A model generated the notes under the pieces. That model was not told the DNA's origin. It worked only from the letters and a program-made list of their open reading frames with translations, and searched no databases. 64,000 nt of DNA from Streptomyces sp. AC550_RSS872 (GTDB taxonomy: Bacteria > Actinomycetota > Actinomycetes > Streptomycetales > Streptomycetaceae). A program made the position numbers and the translations under genes. The stretch lies in assembly GCF_019049285.1 (NCBI RefSeq), contig NZ_JAGMUL010000029.1, forward strand, positions 1-64,000. Reading direction: 5' to 3'. This document shows, piece by piece, positions 8,111 to 17,163 of the stretch. The number at the start of each line of letters is the position of its first letter. Position 1 is the stretch's first letter.

Positions 8111-8647
8111 ATGGATCATGCGGAGGTACTGCTCATCGGGGGAAGAGCCGGGGTCGGCAAGACCACCGTCGGCTGGGAGGTCTCGGCCCAGCTGCGGGCC
8201 GTCCCGGTCGCGCACGCGGTGATCGACGGCGACTTCATGGGAGCCGCCCATCCGGCACCGCCCGGCGATCCGCACCGAGCCGGCATCACGGAGCGGAACC
8301 TGGTCGCCGTGTGGGGGAACTACGCCGCGCTCGGATACCGGCGTCTCGTCTACACGAACACCGTGAGCGTGCTCGACGACGCCGCGCCCATGTTCCGCCG
8401 GGCCATGGGGGACGGCGTACGTCTCGTGCGCGTCCTGCTCACCGCCACCGACGAGACGGCCGAGCAGCGCCTGACCGGACGCGAGCTCGGCTCCGAGTTG
8501 GAGCAGGAGGTGCGCGGCAGTGCGCGCAAGGCGCGGCTTCTTGAGGAGCGGGCGGCCGCGAACGTGGTGCGGGTGGTGACCGACGGGCGCAAGGTGATCG
8601 ACATCGCCAAGGAGGTGCTGTCCGTCACCGGATGGGCCACCGGTTGA
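8111..8647 (+). CDS. Small P-loop nucleotide kinase-like ATPase
   Basis: This 178-residue protein opens with a Walker A motif, LIGGRAGVGKTTVGWE, and has a substrate-site-like HAVIDGDFMGAAHPAP a little later, in the manner of adenylylsulfate or gluconate kinases. A basic LID-like segment (TAEQRLTGRELGSE) follows. The phosphate acceptor is unknown. I place the start at the ATG at 8111, nine codons inside the longest frame, because this puts the P-loop close to the N terminus as in related kinases. Confidence 0.75.
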   Translation: MDHAEVLLIGGRAGVGKTTVGWEVSAQLRAVPVAHAVIDGDFMGAAHPAPPGDPHRAGITERNLVAVWGNYAALGYRRLVYTNTVSVLDDAAPMFRRAMGDGVRLVRVLLTATDETAEQRLTGRELGSELEQEVRGSARKARLLEERAAANVVRVVTDGRKVIDIAKEVLSVTGWATG

Positions 8648-8717
8648 AGCGGAACGGACTGTCCCTCTCTCCTGGGGGAACTCGAACCTGTGCGGGGACA
8701 GGAGGAAGAGGGGCGAA

Positions 8718-8981
8718 ATGGAGATCTCCGGCATCATCAGTGCCATAGTGATCGGCATCGTCATCGGTGTGCTCGGACGTCTCGTGGTTCCGGGCCGTCA
8801 GCGCATCGGGGTCCTGTGGACCATCCTCGTCGGCATCGTGGCCGCGCTCATCGGTTCGGCCATCGCCGCCGGGCTCGACGTGGGCGACACCGACGGCGTC
8901 GACTGGATCGAGTGGCTCATCCAGATCGGCCTCGCCGCGGTCGGCGTCGCCGCACTGGACCGGGCGAAGGCGCGCCGCTGA
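8718..8981 (+). CDS. GlsB/YeaQ/YmgE-family (transglycosylase-associated) small membrane protein
   Basis: This 87-residue membrane protein has three hydrophobic helices (ISGIISAIVIGIVIGVLGRL, the LWTILVGIVAALIGSAIAAGL stretch, and a shorter C-terminal one). The Gly-rich spacing and LGRLVVPG turn after helix one fit the GlsB/YeaQ/YmgE family, linked to stress responses in other bacteria. The ATG follows GGAGGAAGAGGGGCG. It lies 70 bp after the P-loop gene, on the same strand, and may be cotranscribed. Confidence 0.8.
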   Translation: MEISGIISAIVIGIVIGVLGRLVVPGRQRIGVLWTILVGIVAALIGSAIAAGLDVGDTDGVDWIEWLIQIGLAAVGVAALDRAKARR

Positions 8982-9018
8982 CGCGTTGAAGTGAGGACAT
9001 GAGAGGACGGCGCGACCG

Positions 9019-9963
9019 TCATGCCAGTCCCGCGGCGGCCCGCATCGCGGCGAGGCCGTCGCGGGCCGTCGGGTGGGCGGGCGTCCAGCCGAGCTCCCGC
9101 TCCGCCTTCGCCGTGGAGACCCGCAGCGTCGACGCCGTCATGGCGTGCGCGTACGACATGGGCCGCATCAGCCACAGCGGTACCGTCATCGGCTTCGGCA
9201 GCCCGAACTCCTCGGCCACGCACCGGACATGGTCACCGAAACCCATCGGGACACGGTCGGCGATGTTGTACGCCTGACCGGGGCGCCCGCGTTCGACGGC
9301 GGCGACGACCGCGCGGGCCGCGTCCGTGAGCTCGATCCAGGGCAGGACCCGGCCGTGGTCGGCGGGGACCGGCAGTTGCCGCCTGCGCAGCATGGGCAGG
9401 AGGGCGTCCGTGCCACCAGGACCGTAGAACAGACCGAAGCGAAGCGCGATGCCCTCCAACCCCGCCGCACCGAAGGCGAGTTGTTCCTTGACGCGCATCC
9501 CGGCGAGGTGCCGCTCCAGCTCCGGGGTGCGGCCGTGCGGACCGAAGGGTACGTCCTCGGTGATCACCTGGCCGCCGTGGTCGCCGTAGCCGTATCCGAA
9601 GACCATCGACTCGGCGACGAAGCGTCGGGCGCCGGTGGCCCGGGCGGCCTCGATCAGGTGGGCGGTGCCGTCGGTGCGCAGCGCGTCGGTGGCGTACATG
9701 TCGCGATGGCGCATGGGCGGCTTGCGCAGCGCGGTCGCGGCGTGGATCACCGTGTCGAAACGGTTGCCGTCAACGGCACGCAGCAGGGCGTCGCGGTTCA
9801 TCAGGTCGGCCTGGACGTCGTTGCGCGGGCCGCGTCCCAGGCCGGTAACCTTGTGGCCCGCCTCGGTCAGGGCACGGGTGATGTGCCGGCCGAGGACACC
9901 TCCGGCGCCCGCGAGCAGGACGCTTTGGCTGTGGCTGCTCTCATGGCTCTCGTTCGTCGTCAT
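9019..9963 (-). CDS. NAD(P)-dependent epimerase/dehydratase (extended SDR)
   Basis: The 314-residue protein carries an N-terminal Rossmann motif GAGGVLGRHITRAL for NAD(P), an ALRKPPMRHRDMY region, and the second-half Arg-rich substrate lobe (GIALRFGLFYGPGG) typical of extended short-chain dehydrogenases acting on nucleotide sugars or related carbonyls. The usual YxxxK pair is not obvious: the corresponding region reads ESMVFGYGYGDHGG, so the catalytic Lys may be missing and the enzyme may be atypical. No sugar-biosynthesis neighbours are present. No clear ribosome-binding site precedes the ATG. Confidence 0.82.
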   Translation of the reverse strand: MTTNESHESSHSQSVLLAGAGGVLGRHITRALTEAGHKVTGLGRGPRNDVQADLMNRDALLRAVDGNRFDTVIHAATALRKPPMRHRDMYATDALRTDGTAHLIEAARATGARRFVAESMVFGYGYGDHGGQVITEDVPFGPHGRTPELERHLAGMRVKEQLAFGAAGLEGIALRFGLFYGPGGTDALLPMLRRRQLPVPADHGRVLPWIELTDAARAVVAAVERGRPGQAYNIADRVPMGFGDHVRCVAEEFGLPKPMTVPLWLMRPMSYAHAMTASTLRVSTAKAERELGWTPAHPTARDGLAAMRAAAGLA

Positions 9964-10034
9964 ACACGTGCGACGGGCCGGAGGAGCGCGGATGTGACAT
10001 CCCGGTCGGGGACCCTCTTACGGTGTTCTCCCCG

Positions 10035-10811
10035 CTACGGCGTGTACACGTACGGCGTGGTCGTGGTCAGGGGCTCGAAACCGATCCGCTCCAGGATCGG
10101 ACGGCTCGTGCTCATGGCGTCGACCTGGAGGTACCGGTAGCCACGGTCCGCGGCGGCTCGGGCACGGTGGGCGACCAGTGCGCGGTAGATGCCGCGGCCC
10201 CGCCAGCCCTCGACGGTCCCGCCGCCCCAGAGCCCGGCGAACCGGGTCCCCGGCACCAGTTCCATCCGGGCGGCGCTCACCGGAGTGTCACCGGCCATGG
10301 CGACGACCGCGACCACCGTGTCCGGGGCGGCCGTGAGCTGGGCGAGCAGCTGGTGCCGCCACCGGGTGCCGTCCGTCCCGAAGGCCTTCTCATGCACGTC
10401 CGCCACGAGATCGACGCCCGCCCGGTCGGTCACGGGAAGGAGGCGGACACCGTCCGGTGGCTCGGCGTCCAGGGTCAGGTCGGCCACCTCGCCGATCATC
10501 AGGGTCTCCTCGGGCTCGGACGTGAAACCGGCGTCCCTGAGCCGCCGGCCGAGGTCCACCGGGAGATCATGGCCGTACAGCTTCCACTCGAACTCGCGCC
10601 CCAGCCGGGAGAAGTGGGCGATCTGCTCGGCGATGGCCGCGTCGGCGTCCGCCTCGTCCAGGTCGGACCACACGACGCCGTTCCAGCCGTGCACGGAGGA
10701 CACCTGGCGCACGACACCACCCACCCGCTCCACCAGGGCGTCGGGGCCGTCCGGCCGCGCGCCTTCACGTATGTCCCGGTCGAAGAGGGCGAGTACCGCA
10801 GCATGATCCAT
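10035..10811 (-). CDS. GNAT-family N-acetyltransferase
   Basis: In this 258-residue protein the C-terminal half is a GNAT domain: the acetyl-CoA loop is GWRGRGIYRALVAHRARAAADRGYRYLQVDA, followed by SRPILERIGFEPLTTTTPYVY. The N-terminal half is a degenerate GNAT-like or accessory region with no CoA loop. Donor is acetyl-CoA; the acceptor is unknown. The ATG follows GGAG. It is divergent from the deaminase gene. Confidence 0.85.
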   Translation of the reverse strand: MDHAAVLALFDRDIREGARPDGPDALVERVGGVVRQVSSVHGWNGVVWSDLDEADADAAIAEQIAHFSRLGREFEWKLYGHDLPVDLGRRLRDAGFTSEPEETLMIGEVADLTLDAEPPDGVRLLPVTDRAGVDLVADVHEKAFGTDGTRWRHQLLAQLTAAPDTVVAVVAMAGDTPVSAARMELVPGTRFAGLWGGGTVEGWRGRGIYRALVAHRARAAADRGYRYLQVDAMSTSRPILERIGFEPLTTTTPYVYTP

Positions 10812-10982
10812 GGGAGGACTCCATCACCGACCCAGCCGCCGGACAAGCCATTTACGCCCCGGCCGCACCCTCCTCGCCCAGGGCAGCCGTCTGCGGGGAG
10901 CAGCTCCTGTTCCTCTTTTCCGCCGTACGTCGGCGAACCTAGGGTGCGTGGGGAAGATCGCGCGCGAGGAGGGCCGTACGCC

Positions 10983-11468
10983 ATGGTCGTGAAGGACGTC
11001 GAACTGCCACACCTGCGCCGCAGCGTCGCGCTCGCGGCCGAGGCGCTGGAGGCCGGGGACGAGCCGTTCGGGTCGGTGCTGGTGGGGGCGGACGGCGAGG
11101 TCCTCGCCGAGGACCACAACCGTGTGGCCTCGGGCGACCGCACCCGGCATCCCGAGTTCGAGCTGGCCCGCTGGTCGGCCGCCCACCTCACGCCCGAGGA
11201 GCGTGCGGCCGCCACGGTGTACACCTCCGGCGAGCACTGTCCGATGTGCGCGGCCGCGCACGCCTGGGTGGGCCTGGGGCGCGTCGTGTACGTCGCCTCG
11301 TCGGAGCAGCTGACCGGATGGCTGGCCGAACTGGGCGTGCCGGCCGCGCCGGTCCGGCCGCTGCCGATCCAGCAGGTCGCGCCGGACGTCGTCGTGGAGG
11401 GGCCGGTGCCGGAGCTGACTCAGGACGTCCGCGCGCTGCACTTCCGGTTCCACCGGCGCACGGGCTGA
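10983..11468 (+). CDS. Nucleoside/guanine deaminase-like zinc hydrolase
   Basis: This 161-residue cytidine-deaminase-fold enzyme has the two zinc motifs: a His-Pro-Glu version of HxE (TRHPEFELARW) and the Cys pair in SGEHCPMCAAAHAW. The usual residue before the first Cys is Pro; here it is His. The overall length and the RSVALAAEALEAGDEPFGSVLV start fit the guanine-deaminase/tRNA-adenosine-deaminase group. I expect deamination of a purine base or small nucleoside. The ATG at 10983 follows GAGGAGGG. It is convergent with an acetyltransferase. Confidence 0.82.
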   Translation: MVVKDVELPHLRRSVALAAEALEAGDEPFGSVLVGADGEVLAEDHNRVASGDRTRHPEFELARWSAAHLTPEERAAATVYTSGEHCPMCAAAHAWVGLGRVVYVASSEQLTGWLAELGVPAAPVRPLPIQQVAPDVVVEGPVPELTQDVRALHFRFHRRTG

Positions 11469-11497
11469 CCGGCCGACCGGACGGCGTTCGCTGCCCG

Positions 11498-12352
11498 TTA
11501 TCCGAGTTCCAGCGTGGTGACGCCGAAGACCCGCTCCCGGGCGTACGGCCGGACCGGGCCCGTGTACATACGGGCGGTTTCGAAGGAGGGGGTGAAGCCG
11601 GCTCCCTCGGCGAGCGCGACGCCCGCCGGGTTGTTCTCGGGCACGTCGACGGCAACCGTGCGTCCGGCCGCCTCGGCGGTCAGGGCGGCGAACAGGGCCC
11701 GGGCGTCGTCGGCGGTGTCGGCGAAGAGTGGTCCGATGCGCGGGCAGTCGTGGCCGGGGCGGATCACACCGTAGCCGGTGACGCGGTCGCCGCTGCGGCG
11801 GACCACGGCGTGGTGTCCGGGGCCGGTGAGCCAGTGCGCGACGAAGCGGGGGCGCTCGGCGTGCGTGCAGGTGGCATCGTAAACGGTGATGTCCTCGACG
11901 TCCTCGGACCGTACGACCCGGATGTCCCGCGGCGCCTCGGCGGCGGGCGCGGTTCCGGTGAACCGGACGGTGCGGTGGGCGGACTCGAAGCCCGACCGGC
12001 GGTAGTTGTCCTGCTGGGCGACGACTCCGTCGAGGCCGATCGTGCGGTTCCCGGCGTGGGCCAGGGCGGTCTTCCAGGTGGTGAGGCCGTGGCCGCGGCC
12101 GCGCAGGTCGGGGCGGACCAGGTAGTGGCCGAGGAAGGCGTAGTCGGTGCCGTGACGGACGACCGAGATCGCCGAGACGACTTCGCCGTCGATCCGGCCG
12201 AGGAAGAACCCGTCGGGATCCTGCGCGAAGAACGCCCGGGCGTCGGAGAGCCCCGGGTTCCAGCCCTCGTCGGCGGCCCAGCCCTTGATCACCGACCAGT
12301 CGTCGAGGCCGGCACGAGTGACGACAAGGTCTTCGGGGGCCGCAGAGGCCAT
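11498..12352 (-). CDS. Double-domain GNAT acetyltransferase
   Basis: This 284-residue protein has an N-terminal GNAT domain with the CoA loop VRPDLRGRGHGLTTWKTALAHAG, followed by a second acetyltransferase-like half (YDATCTHAERPRFVAHWL, then AVDVPENNPAGVALAEGAGF). This two-lobed layout is common in Streptomyces acetyltransferases of unknown substrate. The ATG at 12352 sits behind GGAG; an upstream ATG at 12364 has only a homopolymer run before it (eight T then eight G on the plus strand) and no ribosome-binding site. Confidence 0.85.
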   Translation of the reverse strand: MASAAPEDLVVTRAGLDDWSVIKGWAADEGWNPGLSDARAFFAQDPDGFFLGRIDGEVVSAISVVRHGTDYAFLGHYLVRPDLRGRGHGLTTWKTALAHAGNRTIGLDGVVAQQDNYRRSGFESAHRTVRFTGTAPAAEAPRDIRVVRSEDVEDITVYDATCTHAERPRFVAHWLTGPGHHAVVRRSGDRVTGYGVIRPGHDCPRIGPLFADTADDARALFAALTAEAAGRTVAVDVPENNPAGVALAEGAGFTPSFETARMYTGPVRPYARERVFGVTTLELG

Positions 12353-12509
12353 GGTGCGCTCCATTCCGTTTTTTTTGGGGGGGGCCGCGTGCGCACGGTG
12401 ATCGACCGTGCGCACAGCATCCTTTCGGATCTCGAGGGCGGGCGTCACGGCGTGATCAAGCCGTTGGGGCGTCCGCCGGGGGCGTGAGTGGACAGGTGGC
12501 CACATGCCG

Positions 12510-12539
12510 AAGGCCCCACCGCCCGCCCGGTGGGGCCTT
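12510..12539 (-). terminator. Hairpin terminator after the chaplin gene
   Basis: Two perfectly complementary 12-bp arms (12510-12521 and 12528-12539) enclose a 6-base loop. The stem is GC-rich and has no T tract, which is usual for Streptomyces terminators. It lies 21 bp beyond the chaplin stop codon. Confidence 0.75.
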
Positions 12540-12560
12540 CCTTGCCGTGCGGGGCGCGGG

Positions 12561-13229
12561 TCAGCGCACCGCCTGCGGGCGGAAGCGCCGGTACAGGACG
12601 GCCCCGCCCAGCACGAGCAGCGTGCCGCCCGCGGCGGCGACGAGGGTCTGGTCCGCCCCCGTGTGCGCGAGCGAGCCCTCGGGTCCGCCGTGCGGGACGA
12701 ACGCGCGCGGCACCGGGCGCGGGTGTGCCCTGGACGGCGTGGACGGCTTCGGCGCCGGCTTCGTGGTGCGGGATGGGTGGTCTGGGCCGTTGACCGACTC
12801 GTTGCCGGTCGCCGGGTTGCCGACACCGACCACGTTCACGCTGTTGCCGCTGACGTTCACCGGCAGGTGAACCGGGAGCTGTACGACGTTGCCGGACGCG
12901 AGGCCGGGCGAATCCTTTCCGCGGCCCTCGGCGGATGCCCCGCCGTGCGACGCGGCGCCCGGCTTGCGGCCACCGTCCTCGTTGGCGCAGCTGTTGCCCG
13001 CCGCCGGATTGAGCAGCCCCACCACGTTCACGGTGTTCCCGCACACGTTCACGGGGACGTGCACCGGGAGCTGAACGGTGTTGCCGGAGAGCAGCCCCGG
13101 CGACTCGGCCGCGGCACCCTCCGCCGCGGAGGCGCCATCTGCCGCGAACGCGGCGGCCACCGGCATCGTCACAGCCATCGCGCCCGAGGCGGCGACGGCG
13201 ATCACACCGTATCGGGTAACCCGTCTCAT
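12561..13229 (-). CDS. Long chaplin with two chaplin domains and a sortase signal
   Basis: This 222-residue cell-surface protein is of the long (ChpA/B/C-type) class. A signal peptide (about 1-30) is followed by chaplin domain 1 (SPGLLSGNTVQLPVHVPVNVCGNTVNVVGLLNPAAGNSC region, two Cys) and chaplin domain 2 (SPGLASGNVVQLPVHLPVNVSGNSVNVVGVGNPATGN region, no Cys). A Pro-rich linker, the sortase motif LAHTG, a hydrophobic segment and a basic tail complete it. Long chaplins are anchored by sortase E-type enzymes and help short chaplins coat aerial hyphae with amyloid film. The ATG at 13229 follows AGGGAA. A hairpin terminator lies downstream. Confidence 0.92.
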   Translation of the reverse strand: MRRVTRYGVIAVAASGAMAVTMPVAAAFAADGASAAEGAAAESPGLLSGNTVQLPVHVPVNVCGNTVNVVGLLNPAAGNSCANEDGGRKPGAASHGGASAEGRGKDSPGLASGNVVQLPVHLPVNVSGNSVNVVGVGNPATGNESVNGPDHPSRTTKPAPKPSTPSRAHPRPVPRAFVPHGGPEGSLAHTGADQTLVAAAGGTLLVLGGAVLYRRFRPQAVR

Positions 13230-13517
13230 AGGTTCCCTGCCCTTCCAGACATGGTCGCGGGCACTCACCCGCACCGGATAAAACGCAGGCGAACCATCCG
13301 AGTTATGGCTTATCGGCCATTCACCCCATCGAGCGTCAGGGTTGTCGAACTAGCGGTAAAGACTTCCGACGGCAACGCGAAGGACGGAGGGTAGGGCAGC
13401 CCGGGCGATCGTGCACGTCGGGCGGCCCATGAGCTCCGGAGGCGTGCGTTGCGGGGCCCGCTTATCGTGAGCGGGACGCCGTTTCCCGGTCCGCGACGGG
13501 CGCCCCTGGAGGCAACG

Positions 13518-15104
13518 ATGCCGGCCCATCTGTCCACGCTGCCCACGCTGCGGCGCTGCGCGGTCGCCGGCGCGGTCGGACTGGCCCTGCTCGGCACCGG
13601 GCTGACGGCGGGCGAGGACAGCGCCGAGCCCGATCTGAGCCGCTTCTACGAGCAGAAGATCCGCTGGGCGAAGTGCCCGGGCGAGGGGACGCCGAAGGAT
13701 CTCCAGTGCGGCAAGGTCACCGTCCCCCTCGACTACGCCGAGCCCGGGGCAGGGACGCTCGATCTGGCGCTCGCCCGCTACCGGGCCACGGGCGAGAAGC
13801 GGGGTTCGGTGCTGCTGAACTTCGGCGGGCCGGGCGGCGCCGGCGTCCCCGAATTCGCCACCGGGGGCAAGGACTTCATGGAGCTGACGGACAGCTACGA
13901 CATCGTGACCTTCGATCCGCGCGGTGTCGGCAGGTCCTCGCCCGTCAGCTGCGGGGACGCCTCCGTGCAGGACGACAGCACGGAGATCGACCGCGATCCG
14001 CAGTCCGTCCTCGAGGGGATCAAGAAGGCGGCCGACACCTGTGCCCGCAACTCCGGGCCGGTGCTCCCCTACATAGGCACGATCAACGCCTCGCGCGACA
14101 TGGACGTGATGCGCGCGGCCGTGGGCGACAAGAAGCTCAACTACCTGGGTTTCTCCTACGGAACGCGGCTCGGCGCCGTGTACGCCGCACAGTTCCCCGA
14201 CAAGGTCGGCCGGTTGGTCCTCGACGGCGTGGACACCCTGACCGAACCGCTGACCGAGCAGGAACTGGTGGGCGCCCAGGGGCAGCAGAAGGCGCTGGAC
14301 GAGTTCATCAACTGGTGTGTGAAGGACATCGGGTGCCCGTTCGGGCAGGACGCGCGCGAGGCCCGCAAGAACGTCGTACGACTGGTCGACTCGCTGGACG
14401 CGGATCCGGTGCCGTCGGCCTTCGGTGAGCCGTTCACCGGGCAGGACCTGGTCGGCGCCCTCGGGCAGGCGCTCTACAGCAAGGACTTGTGGCCCTCCCT
14501 GGAGCGCGCCCTCGCCTCGCTGGTCAACGACGGCGACACCCACGCCATCGAGGCCTTCGCCATGGGCGGAGCCGCGCCCTGGAGCCGCGACGAGACCGAG
14601 GACCCCGACGGCGGCCTGGTCGACGAGCAGGACATCCCGCTCGACAACCTGTCCGCGGCGCTGATGGCGATCAACTGCGCGGACGACCCCGACCGCCCCA
14701 GCGGCAAGCAGATCATCGGCGGTCTCGACCGGCTGCGCGCCGAGTACGAGGAGGCATCGCCGGTCTTCGGGCCGTACCGGCTCACCGGGGTGCTGCTGTG
14801 TTACGGCCGCCCCAAGGGCACTGACTTCATACGCGACGAGGTGAAGGACGTGGACACGCCGAAGATGCTCCTGGTGGGCACGCGCGGCGATCCGGCGACG
14901 CCGTACCGCTGGACCGAGGAGACGGCGAAGCGGCTCGGCTCGTCGGCCGTGGTCCTCGACAACAAGGGCAGCGGCCACACCGGGTACGCCTCGTCCAAGT
15001 GCGTGCACCGCAAGGTCGACACCTTCCTGCTGTACGGCACGCTCCCCGCCGACGGAAGCTCCTGCGGGCCCGAGGACGACCGCGCACAGGGGCCGGGATC
15101 ATGA
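13518..15104 (+). CDS. Secreted tripeptidyl-aminopeptidase-type alpha/beta hydrolase
   Basis: This 528-residue protein is of the SlpD/SlpE and TAP family. A short N-terminal hydrophobic segment (CAVAGAVGLALLGTGLTA) exports it. The core has the oxyanion segment LNFGGPGGAG, DPRGVGRSSPVSC, the nucleophile elbow GFSYGTRLG, and a TAP C-terminal domain with the final Asp/His area (GTRGDPATPYRW then NKGSGHTGY). The substrate is expected to be peptides or a proprotein N terminus. The ATG at 13518 follows TGGAGG. Confidence 0.88.
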   Translation: MPAHLSTLPTLRRCAVAGAVGLALLGTGLTAGEDSAEPDLSRFYEQKIRWAKCPGEGTPKDLQCGKVTVPLDYAEPGAGTLDLALARYRATGEKRGSVLLNFGGPGGAGVPEFATGGKDFMELTDSYDIVTFDPRGVGRSSPVSCGDASVQDDSTEIDRDPQSVLEGIKKAADTCARNSGPVLPYIGTINASRDMDVMRAAVGDKKLNYLGFSYGTRLGAVYAAQFPDKVGRLVLDGVDTLTEPLTEQELVGAQGQQKALDEFINWCVKDIGCPFGQDAREARKNVVRLVDSLDADPVPSAFGEPFTGQDLVGALGQALYSKDLWPSLERALASLVNDGDTHAIEAFAMGGAAPWSRDETEDPDGGLVDEQDIPLDNLSAALMAINCADDPDRPSGKQIIGGLDRLRAEYEEASPVFGPYRLTGVLLCYGRPKGTDFIRDEVKDVDTPKMLLVGTRGDPATPYRWTEETAKRLGSSAVVLDNKGSGHTGYASSKCVHRKVDTFLLYGTLPADGSSCGPEDDRAQGPGS

Positions 15105-15154
15105 ACGGGATTGCCCCTAATGCCCGATCGGCGAATCAGTCCTATCGTGCTGTT

Positions 15155-16252
15155 ATGGAGCACGCACTCAGTCCCACCACTCTCACCGAGCTGCGGCGCC
15201 CGCGCCCCTATCCGGCCGTGTCCGTGCTGACGCCCACCCACCGCCGAGAGCCCTACCGGGCCCAGGACCAGGTCCGGCTGCGCAATGTCGTGGCCGAGGC
15301 CAAGAAGCAGCTGGAAGCCGATCCCTCGGTCACCCGCGAACGACGGGCGGACGTCGAGCGCCAGCTCGACCAGGCCCTCGCCGAGGTCGATCTCACCTAT
15401 GCCGAGGACGGCCTGGTGATCTTCGCCGCCCCCGGCGAGCACCAGGTGTGGTCGCTCGCCCGGTCCGTGCCCGAGCGCGTGGTGCTCTCGGACACCTTCC
15501 TGACCCGCAACCTCGTCTCCGCGCAGGCCGCCGAGCGGCCCTACTGGGTGCTGTCGGTCTCGGCCGACCGCGTCACCCTGTGGAACGGCAGCCTGGACCG
15601 CGTCGCCGCGGCCCGGGTGGGCGGCTTCCCGCTGACACGGGCCGCCGAGAACTTCGACCCCGAGCGCCGGGAGCAGATCGGCGACAACCCGAGCAAGTTC
15701 CGCGACGAGGACACCCGCCACTTCCTCAAGGACGCGGACTCCGCCATGAGCTCGATCCTCAGGGCGAACCCGCGGCCGCTGTACGTCACCGGCGAACCGG
15801 CGGCGCTGTCGCTGCTGGACGAGATCGGCGGCGTCACCAAGGACGCGGTGCACATTCCGCACGGCGGGCTCGCGCACGGCACCCGCGAGGCGGTGTGGCA
15901 GGCGATCCAGCCGCTGATCACCGCCGAGGACCGCCGGAACACCGACGCCGTGGCACGGGAACTCGTATCCGCCCGTGGCCGCAAGGCGTTCGCGGCCGGC
16001 GTCGACGAGGTCTGGCGCAGCGCCCGTGAGGGCCGGGTACGGCTGCTGGCCGTGGAGGAGAACTACCGCATCACCGTGCGCGGCGAGGACGGCGACCATC
16101 TGATCCCGGCCGAGACCGGCGAGCTCGACGCCCGCGAGGACATCGTGGACGAGATCGTCGAGCAGTGCCTGGAGACCGGAGCCGAGGTCCGTTTCGTCCC
16201 CGACGGCACGCTGAACGACGCCCAGGGCATCGCCGGGGTACTGCGGTACTGA
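15155..16252 (+). CDS. baeRF3-domain protein (bacterial archaeo-eukaryotic release-factor family 3)
   Basis: This 365-residue protein matches the baeRF3 family: an N-terminal segment with PAVSVLTPTHRREP, a long helical linker (LRNVVAEAKKQL), and a C-terminal eRF1-like domain. These proteins are thought to act on ribosomes under stress but have no proven role. I take the ATG at 15155. A second ATG at 15101 overlaps the upstream stop as ATGA and would add 18 residues, which would imply translational coupling to the peptidase gene. The sequence before 15155 (TATCGT) could also be a -10 box for a leaderless start. Confidence 0.75.
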   Translation: MEHALSPTTLTELRRPRPYPAVSVLTPTHRREPYRAQDQVRLRNVVAEAKKQLEADPSVTRERRADVERQLDQALAEVDLTYAEDGLVIFAAPGEHQVWSLARSVPERVVLSDTFLTRNLVSAQAAERPYWVLSVSADRVTLWNGSLDRVAAARVGGFPLTRAAENFDPERREQIGDNPSKFRDEDTRHFLKDADSAMSSILRANPRPLYVTGEPAALSLLDEIGGVTKDAVHIPHGGLAHGTREAVWQAIQPLITAEDRRNTDAVARELVSARGRKAFAAGVDEVWRSAREGRVRLLAVEENYRITVRGEDGDHLIPAETGELDAREDIVDEIVEQCLETGAEVRFVPDGTLNDAQGIAGVLRY

Positions 16253-16276
16253 AGGCGGTACCGAGGCCGGAGCGAC

Positions 16277-16313
16277 GAGGAGGCACAGCGGCGGCCGGCC
16301 CTGTCGCCTCCTC
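16277..16313. terminator. Bidirectional hairpin terminator between convergent genes
   Basis: Arms GAGGAGGC-ACAG (16277-16288) and CTGT-C-GCCTCCTC (16301-16313) pair along 12 bp with one bulged C, with a GC-rich loop. It is placed between the ends of the baeRF3 gene and the SsgA-like gene. Confidence 0.65.
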
Positions 16314-16316
16314 TCC

Positions 16317-16730
16317 TCACACGCCGCCGAACAGCGCGCTCAGCCCCCGTTCCACGACCGCGCCGAGGTCCTCCTCGCCGGCCGCGACGACCGCGTACGT
16401 GCGCAGCAGGAAGCGGTGCAGGCAGGCGGTGTCGAACTGGAGCAGGGCCATGCCGTGGGGCGAGTGCAGCTCCACGACCGTACGTTCCTGGCCGCAGGGC
16501 CAGATGTGCACGTCCCCGTCCCCGGCCGGCCCGCGCAGCCCCGCCTCCAGCAGGGTGCGCGCGAAGGTCCAGGTGGCCCCTTCACCATCGAGGGAGACAT
16601 CGCCCGGGAAGTCGATGTACACCGCCAGCGGGTCCGTTGAGGCGTAGCGCAGCGTGGCGGGAACGGAGAGTTCACGCTCCTCGCCGGTGATGAGACGGGC
16701 GCTGGCGGGCTGCTCGAGGGCGATGTCCAT
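16317..16730 (-). CDS. SsgA-like protein (SALP), sporulation/cell division regulator
   Basis: This 137-residue protein has the compact SsgA fold characteristic of sporulating actinomycetes: the ATLRYASTDPLAVYIDF strand pair, TWTFARTLL, GDVHIWPC and ELHSPHGMALLQFD. SALPs steer septum placement and cell-wall remodelling; SsgB recruits FtsZ. Which of the SsgA-G types this is cannot be told from sequence alone. The ATG has GGGAGAG ahead of it. Confidence 0.9.
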   Translation of the reverse strand: MDIALEQPASARLITGEERELSVPATLRYASTDPLAVYIDFPGDVSLDGEGATWTFARTLLEAGLRGPAGDGDVHIWPCGQERTVVELHSPHGMALLQFDTACLHRFLLRTYAVVAAGEEDLGAVVERGLSALFGGV

Positions 16731-17163
16731 GGGCGGTCTCTCCCTGCGGGTCGACGGTCGGACGGTTTTTTGCCGCTGTGCCTTTACGACCCCGCAGATG
16801 CCACTTGCATTACATCGAAGCGGACATCATTTTTGTGATCTGCATCACTACCGAGGAGCGCAGCCCCACGAACGCCGCCACCTGCCGCGCCACCCATGGA
16901 ACACGTGGCCGTCGAACACGCGAATGACCGCCGTGCAATCGCGTCCCTCGACCGCCAAATCGCGTACGCCGCCTACGACTTGACCCGTTCATCGACGTAC
17001 GCCATTCGCACCGGGCGATCCCTCCATGGAGACTCTGGCATATGCCGGACGCACCACCGTATCGGGTGTTGCCAAATCCCTTACAGCGAGTCGCGGGCTG
17101 TGCGACAGTCGTAACGGTCCTTCCGTCAGCCTTGGTCGTACCGTCCCCGCATCGGAGTGCGTC
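16731..17163. other. Intergenic region between divergent developmental genes
   Basis: These 433 bp have no open frame with coding character. They hold the start regions of the SsgA-like gene (minus) and the SpoIIE phosphatase gene (plus). A fairly AT-rich stretch at about 16800-16850 and a TCGTAACGG block near 17108 may be promoter parts. I find no clear palindrome. Confidence 0.6.

Noticed and set aside
12369..12384. T8-G8 homopolymer ahead of an acetyltransferase start
   Set aside because: It lies upstream of the chosen start and could be a sequencing artefact; no function can be supported.
13350..15008. Long minus-strand open frame (about 550 codons) opposite the peptidase gene
   Set aside because: It is antisense to a clear alpha/beta hydrolase with catalytic motifs; GC-rich third positions open long shadow frames. 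It has no domain similarity.
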